Assembly (NCBI GenBank): GCA_963931055.1
Contig: OZ006987.1
Location: 2,441,121-2,505,120, forward strand
Length of the DNA: 64,000 bases
Source: Coprenecus sp949297365
GTDB taxonomy: Bacteria > Bacteroidota > Bacteroidia > Bacteroidales > UBA932
Direction: 5' to 3'
The notes under the pieces were generated by a model. That model had not been told where the DNA came from. It made no database searches and saw only the letters and a program-made list of their open reading frames with translations. Shown piece after piece: positions 52,144 through 60,604 of the stretch (position 1 is its first letter; every line of letters starts with the position of its first letter). A program made the position numbers and the translations under genes.

Positions 52144-52881
52144 ATGGAAAAACGCATCGGTATCGTACAGAAATTCTTGAAAAGCAGGGCAGTCCGTTTT
52201 ACGGCCATGCTTTTCATTTTGCTTTCCATCACGTCGGTAGTGCTCTCTTCCTTCAAGGAATTCCAGCAGTACGGCTGGCTGTTCCAAAGCTTTATACATT
52301 TCGCCTCGCTGGTATTCCTGATTGAATATCTGCTTCGGATATATTCAGCGCCTGCGCTTTATCAAGGCCTCCCGGCATACCGCAGCCGTCTGAAGTATGT
52401 TTTTTCTTTCTACGGGCTTGTGGACTTGGTGGCGGTCATTCCGTTTGTAATGACTTACTTCTACTGGGATACCGAGATCGTCCATATCATCATACTGCCG
52501 TATGTGTTCGTGGTGTTCAAGCTTATACGCTATTCCACAGCCTTCCAGCTCATCCTGAAAGTGATGAAATCAGTGCGCTCCGAACTTCTGACCGCGTTTA
52601 CCGCCTGCCTGATAATCATCTGTTTTTCTGCGATACTGGTATACTTCGTTGAGAAAGGAGCACAGCCTGAAGTATTCAAGAATATCGGTGACAGCATGTG
52701 GTGGGCCGTCATCACATTCACAACAGTCGGCTACGGTGACATCTATCCGGTCACTCCCATAGGCCGCATTCTCTGCGCCTTCATCAGCTTCATCGGCATT
52801 GCCATGCTCGCCATCCCCACCGGTATTATCAGCTCCGCCTTTATCGCCTCCATGAAGGACCGTCTCAACAAAAAAGACTGA
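52144..52881 (+). CDS. voltage-gated-type potassium channel
   Basis: A 245-residue inner-membrane channel. Four voltage-sensor-like helices are followed by the pore. The S4-like segment (FKLIRYSTAFQLILKVMKSVRSELL) has few regularly spaced charges. The selectivity filter is TVGYGD at residues 194-199, preceded by MWWAVITFT, and the last helix contains AFISFIGIAMLAIPTGIISSAFI. The size and order match small bacterial Kv-type channels such as KvAP relatives. It is likely a tetramer conducting K+. A terminator overlaps the stop codon. It sits directly beyond the element's right end. Confidence 0.9.
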   Translation: MEKRIGIVQKFLKSRAVRFTAMLFILLSITSVVLSSFKEFQQYGWLFQSFIHFASLVFLIEYLLRIYSAPALYQGLPAYRSRLKYVFSFYGLVDLVAVIPFVMTYFYWDTEIVHIIILPYVFVVFKLIRYSTAFQLILKVMKSVRSELLTAFTACLIIICFSAILVYFVEKGAQPEVFKNIGDSMWWAVITFTTVGYGDIYPVTPIGRILCAFISFIGIAMLAIPTGIISSAFIASMKDRLNKKD

Positions 52882-52900
52882 CCCTGTAAGGTCAGCCTTT
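52878..52900 (+). terminator. terminator of the potassium channel gene
   Basis: CTGACC (52878-52883), loop CTGTAA, GGTCAG (52890-52895), then CCTTTT. It overlaps the TGA stop. Confidence 0.75.
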
Positions 52901-52919
52901 TGCATTAAGCACTTGCCGG

Positions 52920-53480
52920 TTATTTGAGGCGGAGTCCGTCCGAGAAGGCGTTGCCGGCTTTCTCTCCGATTTTCAGGTAGATGTTGTTGAACGGGTCGAA
53001 GATGACAGGGGAAACCTTTGCTGGGTCCACTTTTCCGTCAGGGGTGAGGACCCTCTCGTCCACGCTGACGTTGACTATCTCGCCGCGCAGGATGCAGGTC
53101 TCGGGATTGTAGTCCTTCAGGCGGCATTCCACCGCTACGGACAGTTCCTCGATCAGAGGTGCGTCAACGAACTCCGACATGACGGCGTGGAAACCGGCCT
53201 TAGTGAATTTGTCCGGGGTGTTGTTGCCGGATACCAGACCCACGTAATCGCAGGCGGTGATGTGTCCGGCCTCGGCCATGCTGACCGTGAATGCTCCGCG
53301 TTTGAGTATGTTCTTGACTGTCTTGTGGCCCGCGCTGAGACACAGGCTTATCTCGTTCTGCTCGCTGATGCCGCCCCATGCCGCGTTCATGGCATCGGGT
53401 GTGCCGTCCTCACCGTATGTGGCGATAATGTACACCGGCTGGGGATAGGTGAGGGGCTTGGCTCCGAAATTCTTTCTCAT
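52920..53480 (-). CDS. flavin reductase-like (FMN-binding split barrel) protein
   Basis: A 186-residue protein of the flavin-reductase-domain class. Start at MRKNFGAKPLTYPQPVYIIATY (53480), chosen because the upstream in-frame part is unlike homologs. The segments DAMNAAWGGISEQNEISLCLS and FTVSMAEAGHITACDYVGLVSG are typical FMN-contact regions, and PVIFDPFNNIYLKIGEK ends the domain. It may be a flavin reductase or flavoredoxin-type electron carrier; the partner is not clear. It lies 25 bp after an exported flavodoxin gene, suggesting a two-gene redox unit. Confidence 0.8.
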   Translation of the reverse strand: MRKNFGAKPLTYPQPVYIIATYGEDGTPDAMNAAWGGISEQNEISLCLSAGHKTVKNILKRGAFTVSMAEAGHITACDYVGLVSGNNTPDKFTKAGFHAVMSEFVDAPLIEELSVAVECRLKDYNPETCILRGEIVNVSVDERVLTPDGKVDPAKVSPVIFDPFNNIYLKIGEKAGNAFSDGLRLK

Positions 53481-53505
53481 AATGGATGATTCTATGGTTG
53501 TACGG

Positions 53506-54048
53506 TTATTTGACCCAGGCTTCGATATCGGCCTTGGAGGCATCGTTGAGCAGCTTGCCGCTCTGCCAGTTCAGGGAAGGGTATTCTTTCTTGAGTTGGG
53601 CAGCCGAGTTGGCGATGCCGCTGCCTCCGGATGTAGCGAATGGTATCACCGTCTTTCCGGAGAAGTCGTAAGTATCCAGGAATGTGTTCACTGCCCTCGG
53701 TGCAAGGTTCCACCAGATAGGGTAGCCGATGTAGATTACGTCATAGCTTTCCGCATCTTTCAGGTCCGCCCTGATGGCCGGCCTGGACTTGCTGTCGTTC
53801 ATCTCCTTGGTACTGCGTGATGTCTTGTCGGTCCAGTCGAGATCGGTGGCTGTGTATTCCTGCACAGGAGTAATCTCGTAAAGGTCTCCGCCGGTGGTTT
53901 CCGCAATCATCTCCGCAACCTTCTCAGTGATTCCGGTGGCTGAGAAGTAGGCCACAAGTGTGTTTTTACCATTCATAACTTTCTGGTTTTGAGCAGCGAC
54001 AGATAAACAGACAACTGCTGCCGTAATAAGTAAAAATATCCGTTTCAT
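53506..54048 (-). CDS. exported flavodoxin-like protein
   Basis: A 180-residue flavodoxin fold with an N-terminal signal peptide MKRIFLLITAAVVCLSVAAQ, which sets the start at 54048. The FMN phosphate loop is AYFSATGITEKVAEMIAE, and the isoalloxazine contacts are in YIGYPIWWNLAPRAVNTFLD and PFATSGGSGIANS. Flavodoxins are usually cytoplasmic, so export is notable; exported members occur in Bacteroidetes and may serve as quinone or flavin reductases in the periplasm. It precedes the flavin-reductase-like gene on the same strand. Confidence 0.82.
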   Translation of the reverse strand: MKRIFLLITAAVVCLSVAAQNQKVMNGKNTLVAYFSATGITEKVAEMIAETTGGDLYEITPVQEYTATDLDWTDKTSRSTKEMNDSKSRPAIRADLKDAESYDVIYIGYPIWWNLAPRAVNTFLDTYDFSGKTVIPFATSGGSGIANSAAQLKKEYPSLNWQSGKLLNDASKADIEAWVK

Positions 54049-54159
54049 CTTATTTGAAATTTGATGTAAAATTACACTTTCTTCAGATGAATAATGTACC
54101 AATATTACAGAAGAAACAGCAGATTTTACCTGAAGTCATGCTTTCCCTCCAGGAATCTG

Positions 54160-54705
54160 TTATGATATTAGGAATTGATGCAGGGCGGAGCCTCCGTCTA
54201 TGGAGGGACAGAATTCCTCCAGAACATGGAACATCGGTGCCCCGTATGTCTCAATGCCGCCTTTGAGTGTGCTGAGTACGCAGATATCGCCTGCTATGCC
54301 GCACAGGTCTATCCGCCCTATATCGAGCCGGTGCATCAGGTAATCTATATGTCTTCTGGAAGTCAGGTTCCTGAAGATGGAGTATTCCTCCACGTTTTTC
54401 TTATCGCCTTTCTTGAATATCTTCACTTCCCCGGCAGTTCTGTAAAGCGGCTCAACCATAGGAGGGTAGATGCATGCACCGACAGTGTGCTGCACGCAGT
54501 GCATTGGCCACTGTCCTCCGTTCTCCTCAAACGAGCAATGATTGAACGGATGCCAGTCTAACGTCACGGCCTTGCATGCGTATTTTCCGTCCATCTTCTC
54601 TATATATTTGATAAGAGCATCCATCTTCTCCGCAGCACCCTCCACAGCCATGCTCCCGCTTATGAAGTCAATCTGCGGGTCAATAATCATCAGCATTCGT
54701 TTCAT
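54160..54705 (-). CDS. pncA: nicotinamidase / isochorismatase-family cysteine hydrolase
   Basis: A 181-residue cysteine hydrolase, probably nicotinamidase (nicotinamide to nicotinate + NH3). The catalytic Asp is in MIIDPQIDF, metal-ligand residues are suggested by TLDWHPFNHCSF and the QWPMHCVQHTVGA strand, and the nucleophile Cys is in LCGIAGDICVLSTLKG. The ATG at 54705 has an AGAGGA ribosome site. A longer in-frame start would run through the tRNA-Arg gene and is rejected. Its product would feed pncB at 8,025. Confidence 0.85.
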   Translation of the reverse strand: MKRMLMIIDPQIDFISGSMAVEGAAEKMDALIKYIEKMDGKYACKAVTLDWHPFNHCSFEENGGQWPMHCVQHTVGACIYPPMVEPLYRTAGEVKIFKKGDKKNVEEYSIFRNLTSRRHIDYLMHRLDIGRIDLCGIAGDICVLSTLKGGIETYGAPMFHVLEEFCPSIDGGSALHQFLIS

Positions 54706-54798
54706 AAATCTTCCTCTTTGCACAGTTAAAATTTGGAATAAAGATATTGCAAAAATCGTCTCATAAGAATAAAATGTTTCTGAAATCAAATATTTTTC

Positions 54799-54806
54799 TA
54801 TCTTTG
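54799..54806 (+). promoter_or_regulatory. -7 box for tRNA-Arg
   Basis: TATCTTTG, an exact match, in TTCTATCTTTGC. The tRNA begins 76 bp downstream, so the primary transcript would have a 5' leader of about 70 nt. Confidence 0.55.
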
Positions 54807-54882
54807 CAGCCGCATTCGGGAAACAGGCGACGTATCGTACCCCAAAGAGTACACAGACGTGCGAGCCCATCCGAATGACACT

Positions 54883-54956
54883 GGTCCGGTAGCTCAGCTG
54901 GATAGAGCAACAGCCTTCTAAGCTGTGGGTCTTGGGTTCGAATCCCAACCGGATCA
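54883..54956 (+). tRNA. tRNA-Arg (anticodon TCT)
   Basis: A 74-nt cloverleaf. Acceptor GGTCCGG pairs with CCGGATC (one G-U), discriminator A, D-loop AGCTCAGCTGGATAGAGC, anticodon arm CAGCC-TTCTAA-GCTG giving TCT, T-arm TTGGGTTCGAATCCCAA. CCA is not encoded. It marks the left edge of an accessory island, and tRNA genes are common integration targets, but no second copy of its 3' end is in the window. Confidence 0.96.
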
Positions 54957-54963
54957 CTTTTAT

Positions 54964-55000
54964 AGATGCTAAATAGTTTATTTTCAACTATTTGGCATCT
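54964..55000 (+). terminator. terminator after tRNA-Arg
   Basis: AGATGCTAAATAGTT (54964-54978) pairs with AACTATTTGGCATCT (54986-55000), 15 bp with one U-G, then ATTCTTTTG. From 55001 to 55190 I see nothing supportable. Confidence 0.65.
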
Positions 55001-55197
55001 ATTCTTTTGTAAAATTCCCCTACATTTTCACCTACTTAGTGCTATGTGTGGCTTTGATTCTATATGGAGGAGTGCATGTATATGAGTGAAGAAAGAGTCC
55101 GGCAAATCACTTCGCCAGACTCCGGTTGTTGTTATATCAAAGACTGCTATAGCAATCTCGTCTGCAAATTTATCAATTATCTGAGTATAAAACAAAT

Positions 55198-55227
55198 CCC
55201 GTCCCTGCCTGTGGAGCGGGGGACGGG
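55198..55227 (-). terminator. terminator of the leftmost paralog gene
   Basis: On the minus strand CCCGTCCC...GGGACGGG forms an 8-bp GC stem, followed by ATTTGTTTTA. It lies 40 bp after the stop of the 55267-55980 gene. Confidence 0.6.
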
Positions 55228-55266
55228 AGATGCAGGTTTAAGTTCAGGTCAGTGATCGCGCTCAGG

Positions 55267-55980
55267 CTATACTCCGGCGTCAGGCTCCGTGGCGGCGGTG
55301 AGCTGCGCGAGAGCCATCTGCTCGCCGGAGACCTCGCCGGTGGTGGTGTCCACAAAGAACCACTTCATGAATACCTTCGGGGCGGCGTCGCTTGGGGCTC
55401 CGTGGCGGGCGTCATACTCGGCCTTGAGGTCGTACTCGTCGCTGACCGGGTCCTTCGGGGTGCCGATGCCGACGGCCTTGGAGTAGGCGCGAGTGACGCC
55501 GTTGGACTGGGGTGCGCTGGCCATGATGACGAGCTTCAGGTCGGCCATGTTCTCCGTGGGCTCGGAGTCGAGGGTGAAGGTGAACGCGTCTGTGGTGAGG
55601 GAGATGGCGGCTCCTGAGGGGGCCTCCACTCCTCGGAGCGTGGGCGGAACTGTCAGGGCGTCCCCTCCGCAGTAGACGATCCAGTAGTTGAGCCTCATGT
55701 AGAGGTTGCTGCCGGTGATCTTGGAGGAAGTGCCGAGGACGGAGCGGCCGGCCTGGGAGAGGGCGAGGCTGTTCCATGCGAGGATCTGCTCGTTGGTGAG
55801 GGACTTCCAGCCCTGGGAGAGCTGCTTGAATACGGACTTGACGGCGGCCTGCGCTGCGGTGCGCGTGCCTCCGCCGTAGCCTCTGTTGCGGATGTACTTG
55901 CGCCCCATGGTCTTGGCGGCGGTGACTCCCTTGGCGGAGCCGGACATCTCCTCGAATGCGATGGAAGGAATGTACTTCAT
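55267..55980 (-). CDS. unrecognised protein, paralog family member 1
   Basis: A 237-residue protein I do not recognise. It aligns without gaps over the first 100 residues with the product of 56885-57958. Shared points: MK-x2-PSIAF at 1-9, VTA near 19-21, GR near 26-27, LTNEQILAW at 61-69, ITGSNLYMRLN at 88-98. The rest is beta-rich and acidic. No signal peptide or membrane segment is present. Its DNA is visibly richer in G+C than the core genome. It has its own promoter box at 56012-56019. The family resembles, in layout only, small Bacteroidetes proteins such as DUF6266. Confidence 0.7.
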   Translation of the reverse strand: MKYIPSIAFEEMSGSAKGVTAAKTMGRKYIRNRGYGGGTRTAAQAAVKSVFKQLSQGWKSLTNEQILAWNSLALSQAGRSVLGTSSKITGSNLYMRLNYWIVYCGGDALTVPPTLRGVEAPSGAAISLTTDAFTFTLDSEPTENMADLKLVIMASAPQSNGVTRAYSKAVGIGTPKDPVSDEYDLKAEYDARHGAPSDAAPKVFMKWFFVDTTTGEVSGEQMALAQLTAATEPDAGV

Positions 55981-56011
55981 AGCTTGTGAGTTTTAGGGTT
56001 TGTTACTGATG

Positions 56012-56019
56012 CAAAGATA
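56012..56019 (-). promoter_or_regulatory. -7 box for paralog 1
   Basis: Minus-strand TATCTTTG in an AT-rich island (55,981-56,083) that separates it from the upstream gene. Confidence 0.5.
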
Positions 56020-56083
56020 ATAATTCTTTGTTATTAAATTATATTATTTCAATAAATTATATGCAGTTATCTTGATTTTTACT

Positions 56084-56863
56084 TTATATAGTCTGCGACT
56101 CACTGCCTTCCTGCTTCTGCGCCGCCGGTTCCCTGACGAGGAACAGGTACACGAAGGGGTTGTCCGCCGAGCTGTAGCCGGAGTTGCGTGTGGCATACGG
56201 CACGGATATCCTGCCGCCGCGGATGCTTGCGTAATGTATTCCCCCGTTGTCATGATGATGCTGGTTGTCGATGCCCATTATGGGGAACTCCTCACAGGCA
56301 GCATCGGCTGGGAATCCGTCCAGGACAATCTCCATGTCCTCCCGTACCTGGCCGATGGTGTACGGGAAGCCGAGATAGAGCCATGCCCAGTCCGGACCGA
56401 TGACACAGGCATGGGCGGCACTTGAAAGGGATATCTCCGGGGTGCAGGACAGGGTGAGGGGCGTCCGCTCCGAAAGCTCGGTCAGCTCTCCGGTGTTCAG
56501 GGATGAGTACATGGCGTGGATATAGACATGCACCGGACCGTATCCGTCTAAGCCGGCCGCCTTTTCTATGCAGAGGGTGTTGCGGTCCCTTATCCGGCTG
56601 CGCAGGACCGCCGGGAAATGGTAGCGGTATGTGTCGCCGTAGGGGCTCTCGTAGATGTCCTTGTAGACGGCGATTATGCCGGCCTCCGTGCTTTTGTCTA
56701 TGGAGAGGTCGGGAAGCTTTATCTCCAGCTCCTGTACGGCGATATATGCCGCGTCTGCGGGGTCGTATGTGAAGTGCGCGTTGAGCACCACGTAGCGGTC
56801 GTGCTGCGCGGCCCGGAACGTTATCTCCGGACTTCCGAAGTTGTTGCTGATTGATTTGAGCAT
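56084..56863 (-). CDS. unrecognised protein between the paralogs
   Basis: A 259-residue protein without a recognised domain. It starts MLKSISNNFGSPEITFRAAQHDRYVV and is beta-rich throughout, with several aromatic-glycine turns (WAWLYLGFPYTIG, HHHDNGGIHYASIRGG). It lacks the LT-x2-Q-x2-AW and TGxNLF landmarks of its neighbours, so it is not part of their family by inspection. No signal peptide. It follows the 56885-57958 gene by 21 bp and should be co-transcribed with it. It could be a partner protein or a cargo. Unknown function. Confidence 0.65.
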   Translation of the reverse strand: MLKSISNNFGSPEITFRAAQHDRYVVLNAHFTYDPADAAYIAVQELEIKLPDLSIDKSTEAGIIAVYKDIYESPYGDTYRYHFPAVLRSRIRDRNTLCIEKAAGLDGYGPVHVYIHAMYSSLNTGELTELSERTPLTLSCTPEISLSSAAHACVIGPDWAWLYLGFPYTIGQVREDMEIVLDGFPADAACEEFPIMGIDNQHHHDNGGIHYASIRGGRISVPYATRNSGYSSADNPFVYLFLVREPAAQKQEGSESQTI

Positions 56864-56884
56864 GGTGTATTTGTTTGTCGGTGG

Positions 56885-57958
56885 TTATCCAAGCAGGAGT
56901 GCGCCGCCGGTCATCTCTGACGGCTTGCTGTACTTCCCGGAGCGGTGGGCGAAGGTGATGCCGTCCTGACGGTGCGGTACGCCCTTGTATATGTAGACCG
57001 CGAAAACCTGCGGCCCGAGGCTGCCGGTGCTCCTTGTCAGCACGTATGCAGTCATCTCCACTCCCTCGTACGGGATGGCGGTCTCCGGCCTGAAGTATGC
57101 GTAGGATGCGGCTATACCCTCATAGCCCTCAAGGATGCCGCTCGCGGCGAGCACGGGAGAGCCGGAGGTGAACTCGATGTCCAGCTCCGAGACTGAGTTG
57201 CGCCCATCATCGGTCAGGTCGTCCTGGGTGATCCTCTGCCTCGGGACATACTCCCGACCGTGTATGGAGAGGGATTCGGATGCGATGTGGCAGACCCTTG
57301 TCACCTCGGAGACATAGCCTGAGCCGCTGTTTATCCAGTACATCTCGATGAAGTACTTGTGCCCGGCGGTGACGGGGATGCCGAACCGCTCCATGTATAT
57401 CTCCGTCAGGTCGATGTCTCCCCAGTCGGTGGTGTCGAACGTGCCGGTGATGACAGTCTTGCCCCATGCCTTGGTGACTGCCGCACTGTCGGTCTCCGCC
57501 ATCTTCACCACAAGGCGGCTTTCCGGGGAGTCCGGGTCTTTCAGTCCGGCGATGAGCAGTCTTCCCGGGGTGATCCAGATGTCATCGAAGGCCACGTATG
57601 ACGAGCCGTGGACAGTGTCCGGGGCATCCCTGGTCAGCGGCACCCCGAGGAGGGCGCGGTTGGAGTTCAGGCAGACGAACAGGTTGTGGCCGGTCAGCGG
57701 CGTTCCGTCCCCGGTCAGGGACTTTTCTCTGTGGGCCGCGGCAAGGGTGTCCCACGCCTTGCGCTGGCTGTCGGTGAGTGTGCGGTACTGCTTGGAGATG
57801 AAGGAGAAACTGGCCCTGCGGAATGACTGTCCCGGGGTCTTGACGCGCGGATGCTGCGCCCTGCCGCTGAGGACAGTGCGGCCCCGCACCTGGCGGGCCG
57901 TCACCTCCGAGGACGTGCCCCGGAATCCGCTGAACGCGATGGATGGAAGAGCTTTCAT
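56885..57958 (-). CDS. unrecognised protein, paralog family member 2
   Basis: A 357-residue protein. Residues 1-100 are colinear with paralog 1: MKALPSIAF at 1-9, VTARQVRGR at 19-27, LTDSQRKAW at 61-69, LTGHNLFVCLN at 88-98. Beyond that it has a longer beta-rich part with segments such as GHKYFIEMYWINSGSGYVSEV and FAVYIYKG, which might be Ig-like folds. No signal peptide is visible. It heads an operon with the 259-residue protein. The strong conservation of the N-terminal module against a variable C-terminus suggests a common docking or assembly part. The function is unknown. Confidence 0.7.
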   Translation of the reverse strand: MKALPSIAFSGFRGTSSEVTARQVRGRTVLSGRAQHPRVKTPGQSFRRASFSFISKQYRTLTDSQRKAWDTLAAAHREKSLTGDGTPLTGHNLFVCLNSNRALLGVPLTRDAPDTVHGSSYVAFDDIWITPGRLLIAGLKDPDSPESRLVVKMAETDSAAVTKAWGKTVITGTFDTTDWGDIDLTEIYMERFGIPVTAGHKYFIEMYWINSGSGYVSEVTRVCHIASESLSIHGREYVPRQRITQDDLTDDGRNSVSELDIEFTSGSPVLAASGILEGYEGIAASYAYFRPETAIPYEGVEMTAYVLTRSTGSLGPQVFAVYIYKGVPHRQDGITFAHRSGKYSKPSEMTGGALLLG

Positions 57959-57980
57959 ATTGTCGTCAAGTTTAGGTGTT

Positions 57981-57988
57981 CAAATATA
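57981..57988 (-). promoter_or_regulatory. -7 box for the paralog 2 operon
   Basis: Minus-strand TATATTTG, 23 bp before the ATG at 57958, in a 91-bp AT-rich gap. Confidence 0.5.
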
Positions 57989-58049
57989 GTTATAATTAGT
58001 CAATATATTGTTATAAAATAGATTACGATATAATATTTGAAGTGATTGT

Positions 58050-58787
58050 TTATGCAATATCGATCGCTGTGGATAACTTTTGATACTGGCTCCGGTAGCC
58101 GGTGTGTCTGTCGATGAGCATATAGCGCAGATGCAGTGAACAGGTGGCGGCGGAGACTCCCGGAAATGCGGTGTGGACTGGGATTGTCAGAGCGACAGGC
58201 CTTGATGAGCCGGAGCCTGTTGCCATATCGTCTTCCGTCACCTCCTCTGCAAGGAAGTTCCGCATCTTTCCGGGGTTGCAGCCTTTTCCGGCTTCCGTCA
58301 GCTGGACTTTGCAGAGCAGGACGTATCGTTCCGGCTCCCTCTCCAGCGGCATTGACAGGCGGAGCAGGATTCTCAGGTCTGAGATGTTGGCGACAGACGC
58401 ACTGACGAACTCAGTCACGAAAACGGGAAATGGATGGTGCTCCACCGGCTCGGGGATGTGCTCGTCCCCGAGGGTGACGAAGCCGTGGTAGGCCGACACG
58501 AACAGGTTGTGTCCGGTGATATGACCTCCAGAGCCGAAGGGAGGTCTGTGAGGATGTACATTTTTGGCTATATTGTGCCATATCTCTTTCTCTGTGTCGG
58601 GGATTGTCCGCCATGCTGCAAGTGCCCGCCTGTGTACCGAGAGGGCGGCGCACTGCGCCGGAGTCCCAGTGAATGAGAGGGATGACCTCCGCCTCCATCG
58701 GCATTTGCCGTCACGGTGGTAGAAGGTGATGCTTCCGGCGGAGCCGTAGCAGTCGGAGATGAGGATGCTGGGGTTGTATGCGGGCAT
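58050..58787 (-). CDS. unrecognised protein, paralog family member 3
   Basis: A 245-residue protein, the most divergent member. Near the N-terminus it has YGSAGSITFYHRDGKCRWR. It aligns with the others at TIPDTEKEIW (61-70) and ITGHNLFVSAY (90-100), an offset of one or two residues. The C-terminal half is beta-rich with LLRLSMPLEREPERYVLLCKVQ and a Cys-containing strand ATCSLHLRYMLIDRHTGYRSQY. No signal peptide is visible. It is transcribed in the same direction as the other members, probably from the box at 58922-58929 with a long leader. Confidence 0.65.
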   Translation of the reverse strand: MPAYNPSILISDCYGSAGSITFYHRDGKCRWRRRSSLSFTGTPAQCAALSVHRRALAAWRTIPDTEKEIWHNIAKNVHPHRPPFGSGGHITGHNLFVSAYHGFVTLGDEHIPEPVEHHPFPVFVTEFVSASVANISDLRILLRLSMPLEREPERYVLLCKVQLTEAGKGCNPGKMRNFLAEEVTEDDMATGSGSSRPVALTIPVHTAFPGVSAATCSLHLRYMLIDRHTGYRSQYQKLSTAIDIA

Positions 58788-58921
58788 AGGGGCTTAATGT
58801 TTAATTGCTGTTCACTATTAGCGAGCGTGCCCACTGCCCGGGTTGGCAGGCGTATTGAGGAGGGATGCCTCTTTTACAAATCTTGACCTCAGAGGAAGAT
58901 TGGAGGAGTCATGTCCTGCGG

Positions 58922-58929
58922 CAAAGTTA
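58922..58929 (-). promoter_or_regulatory. possible -7 box for paralog 3
   Basis: Minus-strand TAACTTTG, an exact match but 135 bp before the ATG at 58787. Confidence 0.3.
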
Positions 58930-59026
58930 AGCAAAATACCCTCACTGACACATTCCGGAAAAAGAGAAGAAGAAAAACCGCAAAAAAGAAGAAAAGAAAA
59001 AGGACTGCCCCACCAGCCTGGCGGAG

Positions 59027-59117
59027 CGGTCTGTCAAGGTTTTGCCGGAGAAAATTATGCCCGGAGGGCTTCATTTTCGAGGGGCAAACGGCGCAGCCGC
59101 CTGACCTTGACGGGCCG
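59027..59117 (+). ncRNA. candidate structured RNA (three-way junction)
   Basis: Nested complementarity in 91 nt. A 13-bp closing stem CGGTCTGTCAAGG (59027-59039) / CCTTGACGGGCCG (59105-59117) includes three U-G pairs. Inside it are TTTGCC (59041-59046) / GGCAAA (59083-59088) enclosing GCCC-GGA-GGGC (59059-59069), and a second arm GGCG-CAGC-CGCC (59090-59101). The U-G pairs would be A-C mismatches on the other strand, which favours a plus-strand RNA. No known family is recognised. The rest of 58,788-59,199 has only a purine-rich tract (58,963-59,003). Confidence 0.35.
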
Positions 59118-59199
59118 ATGGAGACAGGCTACCTTTGCGGGAGTTTTTGTTTTGTGGTGGATAATCAATGTTTCTTGCACGGCAATTTATAAAAAGTCT

Positions 59200-59207
59200 T
59201 ACCTTTG
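59200..59207 (+). promoter_or_regulatory. -7 box for the lipoprotein gene
   Basis: TACCTTTG with a TTG at 59175-59177. A second TACCTTTG lies at 59130-59137, just after the candidate RNA. Confidence 0.45.
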
Positions 59208-59264
59208 TTCCGTTATCCATCAAAACACGAACAAATTAACCGGAATAATATTAATAATTTGATT

Positions 59265-60176
59265 ATGAAATCATTGATTTTTACAATTAGCACAATGTGC
59301 ATTCTCTTATTTGTCAGCAGTTGTAAGAACGAAATAAGTTCAGACTGTAAAAGGCTCGGATTAAATACTACAGTAAAATCTGTTCAGGTAAAGACATACG
59401 AAGCAGAGAGCAAATTTGGAGAAATAGTTAGAGGCGATTTAGACTGGGACGGTAACTATCTTGCGTTGTTTGATGAGAAAGGCAATCTGACCTCTATTAC
59501 GGATTTTGATGACGATGGAGAATTGGACAGCAAAACAGTATTTGCATACGATGATAGGAATCGCCTTATTAGTTACACTCAATATGATTGGAATGGAGAT
59601 GTGGATATCTCTTTTGAATATGTGTATGACGAGAATTATTTAGTAAAATTAAATCAGAAAATTTTCGAAAAAGTATATCTTACAGAATACAAACGAAATG
59701 GAGAAGAAATCCAAGAGTCTATAAATTCCGTTGATGGCGAAATAGAGGAAACAGCCAAATACATAGAATCAAGTTTAACACGAGCCTCATATGTAGTGTA
59801 TGACAATGAGGGAAAAGAGCTAAGGACAGTGCATGAGGAGTATGATAAGGATGGCCGTTTGCTAAAACAGATAAAAAATACTGGGGCAGAAACAGATACG
59901 ACAATATGGATTTATAATAAAATAGGATATTTGACAGAAATGTCAACGATAGAGTATACGGGTGAAATTAAGTATAACGACAAAAATCTTCCGATATATA
60001 TAAAAGGTGGTGATTTATATCATAACACAGAAGTTGCTTTAGGATCTTGGAATGAAGATAAGGTATACTATCTTGAATATGAGTATGATGACAAAGGGAA
60101 TTGGATTAAGCAGATAGTATATGAAGGTGAGATGAAAAAGCCATACACGATTTCTGATCGGACTATTGTATATTAG
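59265..60176 (+). CDS. lipoprotein with YD-like repeats
   Basis: A 303-residue lipoprotein. The signal peptide MKSLIFTISTMCILLFVSSC ends in a lipobox with Cys at residue 20, which fixes the start at 59265 over an in-frame codon 60 bp upstream. The body has repeats of the form xY(D/N)xxGxLxxxxxY (DEKGNLTSITDFDDDG, YDDRNRLISYTQYD, YDKDGRLLKQIKN, YDDKGNWIKQIVYE), as in RHS/YD-type and 'DUF-antirepeat' surface proteins. Its base composition is strikingly AT-rich between two GC-rich stretches, which suggests separate acquisition. Possible immunity or surface role, not determinable. Confidence 0.7.
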   Translation: MKSLIFTISTMCILLFVSSCKNEISSDCKRLGLNTTVKSVQVKTYEAESKFGEIVRGDLDWDGNYLALFDEKGNLTSITDFDDDGELDSKTVFAYDDRNRLISYTQYDWNGDVDISFEYVYDENYLVKLNQKIFEKVYLTEYKRNGEEIQESINSVDGEIEETAKYIESSLTRASYVVYDNEGKELRTVHEEYDKDGRLLKQIKNTGAETDTTIWIYNKIGYLTEMSTIEYTGEIKYNDKNLPIYIKGGDLYHNTEVALGSWNEDKVYYLEYEYDDKGNWIKQIVYEGEMKKPYTISDRTIVY

Positions 60177-60604
60177 CATAGCGATATTAGAAAATATTTG
60201 AGGAGCGGCGGCGTCAGCCGGCGGTCTTTCGCTTCAGGCGGAGGGTCTGTGGACGGCGGAGCCGGGCACTGTCCCGACGCCCTGGGGAGCTGCGGTGCGG
60301 CCCGCTTGCCGGGCTGCTCGGCAGCGGGGAGGATGCGTCCGTCAGGGCGCATCTTCCCCTTTCAGACCATCCGGAGTGTGTGGCGGACTGCGGAGCAGGC
60401 TGCCTGACATCCGGATACCGCTGTCCTCTTTGAGGGCTGCGGCAGCAGGCTTCAAGGAGGCTTTGGCTGTCGGCTGCGTGATGTGTGGGTTGACTGGAGC
60501 TCTGCTGCCGGATGTCCGGCGGCGGAGCGGAGGGAGGCGCACTCATCACACCTCTGGGCCGAAGGAGAGTCTGCTCACGGCTTGCCGGGTGCAGTCTCGA
60601 ATGA

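Noticed and set aside
54706..54987. Longer start for the nicotinamidase
   Set aside because: It would translate through the antisense of tRNA-Arg; the ATG at 54705 has a good ribosome site and matches family length.
55064..55255. 63-codon frame after tRNA-Arg
   Set aside because: Overlaps the terminator of the leftward gene and has no recognisable feature.
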